Below, piece by piece: positions 15,718 to 23,337 of a stretch of 27,143 bases of DNA. How positions within the stretch are numbered: the stretch's first letter is position 1; each line of letters starts with the position of its first letter. The translations under genes were made by a program, and so were the position numbers. The notes beneath the pieces were generated by a model. It saw nothing but the letters and a program-made list of their open reading frames with translations. It ran no database searches and had not been told where the DNA came from. Source of the stretch: CAYJAQ01 sp964368275 (GTDB lineage Bacteria > Bacillota_I > Bacilli_A > ML615J-28 > CAG-313); assembly GCA_964368275.1 (NCBI GenBank), contig CAYJAQ010000018.1, positions 1-27,143 on the forward strand, read 5' to 3'.

Positions 15718-15745
15718 TTTATAGTACCATAAATATTTGTGTCAA
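15718..15745 (-). promoter_or_regulatory. Minus-strand promoter after the SpoVIF-family gene
   Basis: A perfect TTGACA (15740-15745) and TATAAA (15718-15723) are separated by 16 bases on the minus strand. The predicted start is near 15711-15713. There is no protein gene for 400 bases downstream, and three terminators intervene before the CorC-family gene, which has its own promoter. Confidence 0.6.
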
Positions 15746-15754
15746 GAATAATAA

Positions 15755-15991
15755 CTATATCATATCAAATAAATCGTTATTAACACCATTTTGCATAATT
15801 TCTCGTACAATTTTGTTTTCTTGATTTTTATCAACGGGACGTTTTGCTAATTTTGAAACATCTTGAATTACTTTTCGAATACTCGCTTCGTCATGTAAAT
15901 CCATCCGCTGCACTTTCTCTACTAATAAGAATAGCTCTTCTGGTTGAATGTTATTCTCTGATATAAAATTTAAAGCTTTGTTCATATTCAT
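15755..15991 (-). CDS. SpoVIF-family protein (stage VI sporulation protein F-like)
   Basis: This 78-residue soluble protein consists of short helices. The segment ASIRKVIQDVSKLAKRP followed by NKIVREIMQNGV matches my memory of SpoVIF (YjcC) of Bacillus, a coat-assembly factor in the mother cell, where an equivalent run reads (V/I)RxLIxxVSxLAxRPVS with (D/E)xIVxxIxxNG. Length is close to the family norm. GAGGTG a few bases before the first ATG fixes the start. It lies 45 bases downstream of the anti-sigma gene and could be co-transcribed with it. Related small proteins occur in non-sporulating Bacilli, so a spore role here is inferred. Confidence 0.7.
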   Translation of the reverse strand: MNMNKALNFISENNIQPEELFLLVEKVQRMDLHDEASIRKVIQDVSKLAKRPVDKNQENKIVREIMQNGVNNDLFDMI

Positions 15992-16036
15992 TTAAACACC
16001 TCGTTATAGTATATGAAAAAGCCTAGAAAAAGTTAA

Positions 16037-16735
16037 TTAATTCGTAAAATAATTTGCAATATTAAAACTTGTCGGTAACTTGTAAAAGAAATAACAACTG
16101 TTTAATTCAATCATTAAGTAATTATTACTGGTGAAGATAAAATGATATATCGTATTATAATAATTAATAGTAAGTTTCTTGCTATTTTTTAAAGAACTTG
16201 CAATATCAAACTGATCATTAGAGACTTTTAACTTAAGATTATTGAAATCATCAACAAACTGCATGCTGGTGTTAGTTACATCAACATCATTAAAGGTCAT
16301 TTTCATGACATAGTATTTATTAAGATAAGGACTAGTAAAACTAAGACGAGCGAGCATTTGAATCTTGTAGGTTGCGGGAGTTGTCTCCATAACATTTGAG
16401 GAAAAATTAGTACTTTGGTCAGCTATAATTTTATCGTATTGATAAATAGTATCAATTGCTTTTATCCCTTCGCTATCAGGATTGGTTGGTTCAAAAGTAC
16501 CACTAGAATTATTCTCATTACTAGGTTTTTGAGAATCTCTTGAAGGCTGCTGTACGAGGATGAAAATAAAAAGACAGATAATTATCAAGCTCATTGGCGC
16601 AAAAATCAGTTTATTACGTTGCCAAAAAGGTACTTCTTTTTTAGACATAAATGTTAATTGCGATTTAATGTCATTTAGATGATCGGGTAAGTCTACTTGC
16701 CAATTATCTTTCATGTTTTTAATAAACTTTTTCAT
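16037..16735 (-). CDS. Putative membrane-bound anti-sigma factor
   Basis: This 232-residue protein has a short basic cytoplasmic part (1-42), one membrane helix (about 43-62, LIFAPMSLIIICLFIFILV), a Ser/Asn/Pro-rich linker (64-90), and an extracytoplasmic domain of about 140 residues rich in beta structure. The extracytoplasmic domain matches nothing I know. The assignment rests on gene order: its start lies inside the end of the ECF sigma gene (17-base overlap), with AAAGGAG in the sigma coding sequence. Topology fits that of anti-sigma factors, but no zinc-binding HxxxCxxC (ZAS) motif is present; the N-terminal HLNDIKSQLTFMSKK helix would have to make the sigma contact. It could also be a co-regulated envelope protein. 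Confidence 0.65.
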   Translation of the reverse strand: MKKFIKNMKDNWQVDLPDHLNDIKSQLTFMSKKEVPFWQRNKLIFAPMSLIIICLFIFILVQQPSRDSQKPSNENNSSGTFEPTNPDSEGIKAIDTIYQYDKIIADQSTNFSSNVMETTPATYKIQMLARLSFTSPYLNKYYVMKMTFNDVDVTNTSMQFVDDFNNLKLKVSNDQFDIASSLKNSKKLTINYYNTIYHFIFTSNNYLMIELNSCYFFYKLPTSFNIANYFTN

Positions 16736-17243
16736 CTTGCGCACTCCTTTCATTTAAAGATTTAAATTTCTTAATTGCCTTACTATAAATCCAACCGACT
16801 GTACCAATTGGCATATTTAAGTATTCAGCTATTTCTTTTTGTTTCATATCATAAATAGTTTTTAGAATAACTACTTCATACTCGGTTTTGTCAAGAATAC
16901 TTTCTAACTCGACTAATAATTCTTTTGTCTTCTGTGAACTGGTTAATTCATCAATTACTAAGTAATCTTCATAAACAACATCAGCAGTTTTCTTTTTCAT
17001 TTCATTAAGCGCAAGATTTTTGGCTATTGTTAGAAGCCATGCTTTAAAATATCTTCCATCAAAAGAACCAATAGATTGATACATTTTCATGAAAGTGTCT
17101 TGTAAAACTTCTTCGGCTAATTCACGACTCTTGGTAATTTTCACGATTACAAAAAAAACAATTTGACGATATTCATAGTAACAGTATTCAAATGCGTCTT
17201 CATTGTGTTCTTTCATTAATCGAATCATCTGTTGGTCTTTCAT
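16719..17243 (-). CDS. ECF-family RNA polymerase sigma factor
   Basis: This 174-residue protein has the two-domain layout of extracytoplasmic-function sigma factors. Region 2 (about 10-80) contains AEEVLQDTFMKMYQSIGSFD and FKAWLLTIAKNLALNEMKKK. Region 4 (about 110-165) holds the helix-turn-helix KQKEIAEYLNMPIGTVGWIYSKAIKKFK. The position usually filled by Ser-Arg after GTV is Gly-Trp here. The start is ATG 17243, 8 bases after AAGGG; a TTG two codons earlier is too close to that site. A sigma-A promoter with an extended -10 lies just upstream; no clear TGAAAC/CGTC autoregulated promoter was found. It is coupled to a downstream membrane protein, its likely anti-sigma factor. Confidence 0.9.
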   Translation of the reverse strand: MKDQQMIRLMKEHNEDAFEYCYYEYRQIVFFVIVKITKSRELAEEVLQDTFMKMYQSIGSFDGRYFKAWLLTIAKNLALNEMKKKTADVVYEDYLVIDELTSSQKTKELLVELESILDKTEYEVVILKTIYDMKQKEIAEYLNMPIGTVGWIYSKAIKKFKSLNERSAQDEKVY

Positions 17244-17265
17244 AGGCAATTCCCTTTCTGTGATA

Positions 17266-17294
17266 ATTATACCACATTTACCTATTTTTGATAA
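17266..17294 (-). promoter_or_regulatory. Sigma-A promoter of the ECF sigma operon
   Basis: On the minus strand TTATCA (17289-17294), a 17-base spacer ending TGTGG, and TATAAT (17266-17271) lie about 23 bases before the ATG. The TGTGG extended -10 box compensates for the 4/6 match at -35. Confidence 0.7.
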
Positions 17295-17359
17295 TATAAA
17301 TAATTATTTAGAACACACGTTTCATATATTAAACAAAATAAAAGCAGATTTTATTGGTG

Positions 17360-17390
17360 AAAAAGAAAAAGTTGAGATTATTCTCAACTT
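17360..17390 (-). terminator. Rho-independent terminator of der
   Basis: AAGTTGAGA and TCTCAACTT (17382-17390 with 17369-17377) form a perfect 9-bp stem with a 4-nt loop, followed on the minus strand by TTTCTTTTT. The stem overlaps the der stop codon. Confidence 0.85.
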
Positions 17391-18699
17391 AATCTTCTTT
17401 CTTACGAAGAATGATTTTTATTGGCGAACCCTCAAACTCAAAAGCTGAGCGAATCTTATTTTCAATATACCGTAAATAAGAGAAATGCATATTATTAGGA
17501 TCATTGACAAATAAAACAAATGTAGGGGGAGCCGTCGCTACTTGGGAAGCATAAGAAATACGAATTCGATTACCATTAAAGATTGGCGCTTGATTTAAAA
17601 TAGTCGCATCTAGAATGATATCATTTAATACACTTGTTGAGACGCGGCGATTATAGTTCTCATAAACGCTATTAATGGTGTCAAAAAGTAAATGGATTCG
17701 TTGGTTCTTTAAAGCAGAAACAAAGCATATCGGCGCAAAATTCAAATATAAGAAATGACTTCTTATTTTCTCAATATACTTGGCCATAGACTTTTCATCT
17801 TTATCGACAATGTCCCATTTGTTAACCACTATGATAACAGCTTTATTAGCTTCTAGTGGATATCCGGCAATTCGCTTATCCTGTTCTTCGATTTCTTTGG
17901 TGCCGTCTAACATTATTAAAACAAGTTTAGAACGGTCAATAGCTTTCATTGCTCGAAGAACACTATATTTTTCAGCATTTTCATAGATTTTACCTTGTTT
18001 GCGAATGCCAGCAGTATCTATTACTACATAATCTTGGCCATCACGTGTAAACGGTGTATCGATAGCATCTCTGGTAGTACCAGCTACTTCACTAACAATA
18101 ACTCGCTCAGTTCCTAAAATAGCATTTGTTAAGGAACTTTTACCAACATTTGGCTGACCAATAATTGCAAATTCGACGGTATTTTCGTATTCTTTATCTT
18201 TCTTAGGTGGAAGATTAGCAACTACTGCGTCAAGCATATCACCGATACCGATACCATGTAAGGCACTAATAGCAAAAACTTGATCTACACCTAAATTGTA
18301 AAATTCATAAACATTATCCATAAACTTAATATCATCTATTTTGTTAGCTGCTACAATTAATGGCTTCTGACTGCGATGTAAAATATTAATTACGTCGCGG
18401 TCTTCGTTAGTTATACCAACGCGACCATCTGTAACCATAATAATCAAATCAGCTTCATTAATAGCAAGCAAGGCTTGAGCTCGGATTTCTTCCATGAAAG
18501 GTAAATCTTTTAACTCAATACCACCAGTGTCAATAACATTAAATTCTTGGTCTAACCAATTGCATTTTCCATACAATCGGTCTCGGGTTATTCCACTTTG
18601 ATCGTCGGTAATGGCCAGATTGTCTTCTACCAAACGATTAAAAACGCTTGATTTTCCTACGTTTGGCCGACCAACAATTGCAACTATACCGCGGTTCAT
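17389..18699 (-). CDS. der: Ribosome biogenesis GTPase Der (EngA)
   Basis: This 436-residue protein with two tandem GTPase domains and a C-terminal KH-like domain is essential for 50S subunit maturation in bacteria. The first G domain shows GRPNVGKSS (10-18), DTGGIE and ANKID. The second, from about 175, shows GQPNVGKSS, DTAGIRKQG and VNKWD. The C-terminal part includes APPTFVLFVNDPNNMHFSYLRYIEN, typical of Der. The length is standard. It starts 9 bases after the rpsA stop, with a TAGGAAAAG-type site, and is transcribed with cmk-rpsA. The cmk-rpsA-der order is common in Firmicutes. Confidence 0.97.
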   Translation of the reverse strand: MNRGIVAIVGRPNVGKSSVFNRLVEDNLAITDDQSGITRDRLYGKCNWLDQEFNVIDTGGIELKDLPFMEEIRAQALLAINEADLIIMVTDGRVGITNEDRDVINILHRSQKPLIVAANKIDDIKFMDNVYEFYNLGVDQVFAISALHGIGIGDMLDAVVANLPPKKDKEYENTVEFAIIGQPNVGKSSLTNAILGTERVIVSEVAGTTRDAIDTPFTRDGQDYVVIDTAGIRKQGKIYENAEKYSVLRAMKAIDRSKLVLIMLDGTKEIEEQDKRIAGYPLEANKAVIIVVNKWDIVDKDEKSMAKYIEKIRSHFLYLNFAPICFVSALKNQRIHLLFDTINSVYENYNRRVSTSVLNDIILDATILNQAPIFNGNRIRISYASQVATAPPTFVLFVNDPNNMHFSYLRYIENKIRSAFEFEGSPIKIILRKKED

Positions 18700-18708
18700 A
18701 AACTTTTC

Positions 18709-20763
18709 CTACTTCTTAAACTTATCTAAAGAGTCTCCTAATACATCAGCAATGGTATTAGTAGGCATTTCATCAGCTTGTTGTTTGAAATACTTATCAA
18801 ATTCTGCTCTTTCTTTCGCAGTTTCTAATGCTTTAGCACTAACAACTAATTTGGCGCGAGCAGGATCACATTCAACTACTGATACTTCAACTTTTTCACC
18901 AACTTTGAAAATTTCATCAACTTTAGCAATTCGCTTTTGGGAAGTAACTTCATTAATAGGTAAATAGCCAGGCACATTATTGTAGGCTACTTGCGCACCG
19001 CGTTCTTCAATTGATTTAATAGTTACTTCAATAGTATCACCGCGGCGTACTTTTACATCACTCCATGCATTTTCGATAGTTGCACGGTGTGATAGACTAA
19101 TGCGCTTTTTAGTGTCGTCAATATCCAAAACCTTTACTTTGATTGAATCGCCTTCTTTAACTTTGTCATCCATCCGTTCATTAATGAACCATGAATATTC
19201 ACTACGAGGCATTAAGCCACTATATTGTTCAGTTAAACCAATGATTAAGCCAGCTGGTATAATCTTTTTAACGACACCATCAAAAGTATCGCCAACATGA
19301 TATTGTTCTTTTAAAATTTCCCAAGGATGAGGTGTTAAAGCTTTTTTAGAAAGGCCAATTTTACCATCTTCCATCTTGATAATTTTAACTTTTATAACAT
19401 CACCATTTTTAACATAATCATTAACATTTCTAACAAGCTTATGATCTAGTTCTGTCCGATGTAATAAACCACTAACACCACCTAAGTCAACGATAGCACC
19501 AAATTCTAAAACATTAACGACAGTTCCTTCTACTTCCATGCCAACACTTAATTTATTCATTGCTTCAACTCTTGCAAGACGAGCCTTTTTGTTCATGGCA
19601 ATAACATTAGAAACCGTAACTTGAATTCGATCATGGTTAACATAAGTAATTACAACATCGAGCATTTGGTTTTTTAAACCTCTTAATGCTTCTTCACGTA
19701 AATCAATATTCTTAATTGGTAAGAATAATTTAATGTCTTTAAAATCTTTATAGACTAAGTCAGCACCAATACGGCTAACATTAGTAACTTTTGCTTGGAT
19801 TATTTCATCATTTTCTTTTAATTCATCAAAAACCTTTATTTGGTCACGTGCTTGATAAAGTTTTGTTGATAATATATAAAGAGGTTCAGAAGTTTTTGCA
19901 TCTTTGGCTACTTGTTTTACAAGACCGGTGAATTCGCCCCCTTCAAAATAAAAATCACGAAGCTTTTGACCTTCTATGTAGCCAGTCATATCATTGTTAT
20001 AAATAACCGCTTTTTGGTCTTCCCCAATGATTAAATAGATGGCTTCTTTTGTAACATTTGTAATTGTGCCTTTAACTTCTTGTCCTTCTAAAATACTTAA
20101 TTTACTCATTTTTTTTGAGCCCCTTTCATTCACTAAATTGATAATCGCTGTTACCACTTCTTCAATTGTCATTTCCGAAGAATCAATGACAATTGCATTT
20201 TCTGCCACTTTAAGTGGACTAATAGCACGCGTTGAATCCTTATGGTCACGCAGTTTTATTTCTGCGAGTGTTTCCTCGAAAGGAACAATTAGACCTGCTT
20301 CAGCTCGTTCTAACATTCGTCGTTTAGCACGACATTCCGGAGTAGCATCTAAATAAATCTTTAGGTCAGCATTTGGTAAAACTACAGTACCAATATCGCG
20401 GCCATCCATTACAACATTTTGAGATTCGCTAATTGAACGTTGATAATTAACTAACCAACTGCGAACACACCCAATTTTAGATGGTGTTGAAACATTGGTT
20501 GTTACCTCAACCGTTCTGATAGCGTCTGAAACATCTTTTCCGTCGATAAATACCTTTCCGCCGTCGACAGCAATCTCGGTCGAAGCAAGAAAACCATAAG
20601 CATCATCGTCTTCCATGTCTATTCCTAGTTGTAAAGCTTTATAAGTGATAGCACGATACATAGCGCCTGTATCTATATATAGATAGTTTAATCGATTGGC
20701 TACGATTTTTGATATTGTGCTTTTACCAGCTCCGGCTGGTCCATCAATTGCAATTTTAAACAT
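18709..20763 (-). CDS. cmk-rpsA: Cytidylate kinase fused in frame to S1 RNA-binding (RpsA-like) protein
   Basis: One open frame of 684 codons joins two normally separate, adjacent genes. Residues 1-218 are a complete (d)CMP kinase: the P-loop DGPAGAGKST (7-16), YIDTGAMYRA, and DGRDIGTVVLPNADLK. Residues 219-684 contain five S1 domains, the first two divergent and the last three clear (for example VEGTVVNVLEFGAIVDLGGVSGLLHRTE). The S1 protein helps mRNA binding to the ribosome. There is no linker: CMK's usual end (about 220 residues) abuts Met219, which has AAAGGGGC 10-16 bases upstream and could start a separate S1 protein of 466 residues. An A8 tract precedes that ATG. So the products could be a fusion, S1 alone, or CMK alone by slippage. 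Confidence 0.9.
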   Translation of the reverse strand: MFKIAIDGPAGAGKSTISKIVANRLNYLYIDTGAMYRAITYKALQLGIDMEDDDAYGFLASTEIAVDGGKVFIDGKDVSDAIRTVEVTTNVSTPSKIGCVRSWLVNYQRSISESQNVVMDGRDIGTVVLPNADLKIYLDATPECRAKRRMLERAEAGLIVPFEETLAEIKLRDHKDSTRAISPLKVAENAIVIDSSEMTIEEVVTAIINLVNERGSKKMSKLSILEGQEVKGTITNVTKEAIYLIIGEDQKAVIYNNDMTGYIEGQKLRDFYFEGGEFTGLVKQVAKDAKTSEPLYILSTKLYQARDQIKVFDELKENDEIIQAKVTNVSRIGADLVYKDFKDIKLFLPIKNIDLREEALRGLKNQMLDVVITYVNHDRIQVTVSNVIAMNKKARLARVEAMNKLSVGMEVEGTVVNVLEFGAIVDLGGVSGLLHRTELDHKLVRNVNDYVKNGDVIKVKIIKMEDGKIGLSKKALTPHPWEILKEQYHVGDTFDGVVKKIIPAGLIIGLTEQYSGLMPRSEYSWFINERMDDKVKEGDSIKVKVLDIDDTKKRISLSHRATIENAWSDVKVRRGDTIEVTIKSIEERGAQVAYNNVPGYLPINEVTSQKRIAKVDEIFKVGEKVEVSVVECDPARAKLVVSAKALETAKERAEFDKYFKQQADEMPTNTIADVLGDSLDKFKK
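20107..20127 (-). promoter_or_regulatory. Internal start and A8 tract at the cmk-rpsA junction
   Basis: On the minus strand the order is GAAAGGGGCTC (20127 to 20117), AAAAAAAA (20116 to 20109) and ATG (20109-20107, sharing the last A). The ribosome-binding-like sequence sits 10 or so bases before the ATG. Reading one base forward at the A tract meets TGA at once (AAA AAA TGA), and reading one base back meets TAA (AAT GAG TAA). Slippage in either direction would therefore release free CMK of about 221-223 residues. Whether slippage or internal initiation occurs is not shown by sequence. Confidence 0.55.
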
Positions 20764-20792
20764 GTTATCACCTCTTCAACTACTCGAGGAGT

Positions 20793-20821
20793 ATTATACC
20801 ACAAACGATAATTAATTTCAA
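20793..20821 (-). promoter_or_regulatory. Sigma-A promoter of cmk-rpsA-der
   Basis: TTGAAA (20816-20821) and a perfect TATAAT (20793-20798) on the minus strand are 17 bases apart, with TGTGG directly before TATAAT. The start of transcription would be near 20786, about 23 bases before the cmk ATG. GAGGTG serves as ribosome binding site. Confidence 0.85.
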
Positions 20822-20834
20822 CTTAATAAATCAC

Positions 20835-20859
20835 AAAAAAAGAAAGAGAAAAATCTCTT
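20835..20859 (-). terminator. Rho-independent terminator of parEC
   Basis: AAGAGA and TCTCTT (20854-20859 with 20844-20849) form a 6-bp stem with a 4-nt loop, followed by TCTTTTTTT on the minus strand, directly after the parC stop. Confidence 0.7.
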
Positions 20860-20865
20860 CCTTAA

Positions 20866-23337
20866 TTATAATTCGACATCAAAATCATTCCGACGAATAA
20901 CAATATCAGTAGGAACTCCTAATTCATTAGGCACCATCTTTCGACCATTATCAGCGATTGCAATTCTAAGCACTGTGTAGTCAATAGGAATATAACCTTT
21001 AGTAGCAAATATGTAACTGTCAAGATCAGAATTAGCATTTTTGTAATGGATAACATCCATATCAATTGCTTCATGCATATTCGATTTAACTACTTTTAAG
21101 TACATCTTACCAACATGATTTTTCTTACCTTTATTGATTTCTTCAGGACGCATCCGTTTAATATTACCACGATTAGTTAATAAGATGATTATATCTTTCT
21201 CACTAACATATTTTGCTGAAACAACATAGTCACTTGGTCGGCTCTTCATTTCAATTGATTTAACGCCAAATGAAGCTGGTTCAATAATACTTATTTCAGA
21301 GGCATCGTAACGGTTCATGAAACCATCACGAGTAGCGATAACCACTTCATAATTATCGCCAGTACAAATGTCAGCACTAACAACATAGTCGCCTTCGCGT
21401 AGTTTTGTAGCTTTCAAAACTTTTGAGAAACGATTAACATCAAGTTTACTTAATTGAATCCGTTTAATTAGACCAAACTTCGTTGCAATTAAGACATATT
21501 TGTCGTTATTAAAGTTATTGATTGGACATGAGAAGATAATCTTTTCATCAGCTTCCATACTTATTAACGAGCTTACGTGATAGCCTAAATCGCGATGACG
21601 AACTTCAGGAATTTTGTGAATTGGTAAATAAACATAGTTTCCTAAATCAGTAAATTGAAGTAATGTATCAGTTGTTGAAACTTGATAGATATCACTAATA
21701 ACATCGCCTTCTTTTAACTTAGTAGGACCGTCAATTGCAGCGAAAGCCTTTTTGCTCATCCGTTTTAAATATCCATCATGAGTAATCATTAACATGACAT
21801 CTTCTTTAGTAATTAAATCCTGTTTAGCAACGGAAACATCATCAACTTCATGTTCAATTATTGTTAAACGAGGTCGATCAATTACTTCTTTGGTTGCTAA
21901 CATTTCATCTTTAATAGCTTTTAAGAGGGCATGCTCACTATTAATTATGTGACGCAACTTTCTAATCTGTTGTTCAAGTGTATTAAGTTCTGTTTTTAAT
22001 TCAAAAATATCGGTATTAGTTAAACGATATAATTGCAAAGAAACAATAGCTTCAGCTTGAATTTCCGTAAAGCCATAATTTGTCATGATGTTTTCTTTGG
22101 CATCTTTTTTATTTTGCGAATTACGAATTGTTCGAATAACAGCGTCAAGAATTGATACCATTGATACAAGACCATTAATAATATGGGCACGGCGCTCAGC
22201 TTTTTCAAGTTCAAAGTTACAACGATTAGTCATTACTTCTTTTTGATGAGCGATGTAAGCATCAAAAATTTCAATAATTCCCATTTGTACGGGGCGTCCT
22301 TTGCTGATTGATACCATGTTATATGTATAACTACGTTGTAAATCGGTATATTTGAGTAAGAAGTTTAAAATGTATTCCGGGTTAATATCTTTGCGAACAT
22401 CAACAACGATTCGTAAACCCGTTCGGTCTGTTTCATCGCGGATGGCGCGAACACCATCAACTTCTTTGGCTACGAGCATATCGCTCATTTTACGAACCAT
22501 TAAAGCTTTGTTAACATCATAAGGTATTTCGGTAATAACAATCTTATTATCATTCTTATCGGGAACAATTTCAGTTTTTGATTTAATGACTATTTTTCCA
22601 CAGCCAGTTTCAAAAGCTTGACGAATGCCATCAATACCTTGAACGATACCACCGGTTGGAAAGTCAGGACCTTGGACAATATTTAAAATATCTTCTAAGT
22701 CGCATTTCGGATGTTCAATTCGGTAAATTACACCATCAATTATTTCACTTGGGTTATGCGGGGGAATATTGGTAGCATAACCTGCTGAAATGCCAGTTGC
22801 TCCATTTACGAGAATATTAGGGAATTTTGCTGGTAGGACAACTGGTTCAAGCTCTTCATCATCAAAGTTAGGTATTAAACCAACGGTTCTTTTTTCGAGA
22901 TCTTGAAGTAGTAATTCCGCGTATTTTGATAAACGGCACTCTGTATAACGCATTGCGGCAGCAGGGTCACCATCTAAGCTACCATTATTACCATGAATAT
23001 CCATTAGGGGAAGTAGGTTCTTAAAATCTTGACTCATCCGTACTAAGGCATCATAGACTGCTGTATCACCATGAGGGTGATATTTACCAATTACTTCACC
23101 AACAGCACGAGCTGACTTCTTATAAGGTTTATTAGAAAACATTCTTAAACGGTATAGTGCATATAGGATACGACGTTGTACAGGTTTTAAACCATCACGT
23201 ACATCAGGTAATGCTCGCTCTTGAATAATATACTTAGAATAACGACCGAAACGATCACCAACTATATTTTCAAGATTATCATGAAGAAGGGTTTCTGTTG
23301 CAAAACGGTCAATAATATTGGAAATATTTTTACTCAT
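20866..23337 (-). CDS. parC: DNA topoisomerase IV subunit A (ParC)
   Basis: This 823-residue type IIA topoisomerase A subunit cuts DNA and, with ParE, decatenates replicated chromosomes. The active-site Tyr131 lies in AAAMRYTE. PDVRDGLKPVQRRILYA (44-60) and YHPHGDTAVYDALVRMSQ (86-103) are the winged-helix signatures. The C-terminal domain shows beta-pinwheel repeats (DGYLKRMS, FGLIKRIQ, DGFMNRYD, RGNIKRMR), but the GyrA box QRRGG(R/K)G is absent. That and the pairing with parE favour ParC over GyrA. The start is ATG 23337 with GGTGGTGATG upstream, overlapping the parE stop by 8 bases; an earlier in-frame ATG (23352) lacks a site. Thr92 and Asp96 occupy the positions of E. coli ParC Ser80 and Glu84. 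Confidence 0.93.
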   Translation of the reverse strand: MSKNISNIIDRFATETLLHDNLENIVGDRFGRYSKYIIQERALPDVRDGLKPVQRRILYALYRLRMFSNKPYKKSARAVGEVIGKYHPHGDTAVYDALVRMSQDFKNLLPLMDIHGNNGSLDGDPAAAMRYTECRLSKYAELLLQDLEKRTVGLIPNFDDEELEPVVLPAKFPNILVNGATGISAGYATNIPPHNPSEIIDGVIYRIEHPKCDLEDILNIVQGPDFPTGGIVQGIDGIRQAFETGCGKIVIKSKTEIVPDKNDNKIVITEIPYDVNKALMVRKMSDMLVAKEVDGVRAIRDETDRTGLRIVVDVRKDINPEYILNFLLKYTDLQRSYTYNMVSISKGRPVQMGIIEIFDAYIAHQKEVMTNRCNFELEKAERRAHIINGLVSMVSILDAVIRTIRNSQNKKDAKENIMTNYGFTEIQAEAIVSLQLYRLTNTDIFELKTELNTLEQQIRKLRHIINSEHALLKAIKDEMLATKEVIDRPRLTIIEHEVDDVSVAKQDLITKEDVMLMITHDGYLKRMSKKAFAAIDGPTKLKEGDVISDIYQVSTTDTLLQFTDLGNYVYLPIHKIPEVRHRDLGYHVSSLISMEADEKIIFSCPINNFNNDKYVLIATKFGLIKRIQLSKLDVNRFSKVLKATKLREGDYVVSADICTGDNYEVVIATRDGFMNRYDASEISIIEPASFGVKSIEMKSRPSDYVVSAKYVSEKDIIILLTNRGNIKRMRPEEINKGKKNHVGKMYLKVVKSNMHEAIDMDVIHYKNANSDLDSYIFATKGYIPIDYTVLRIAIADNGRKMVPNELGVPTDIVIRRNDFDVEL

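Larger units (their letters stand above)
15311..15754. other. Gene-free interval rich in promoters and terminators
   Basis: No open frame of note occurs on either strand. The interval holds the promoter of the CorC-family gene, an inverted repeat ACTTTGTCAA/TTGACAAAGT (15365-15374, 15406-15415), a bidirectional terminator (15447-15478), a plus-strand terminator (15567-15605), and a minus-strand promoter (15718-15745) that leads to a terminator at 15634-15662. The last two terminators face each other 28 bases apart, so transcripts converge here although no protein gene lies on the plus strand. This pattern suggests small RNAs. Confidence 0.65.
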
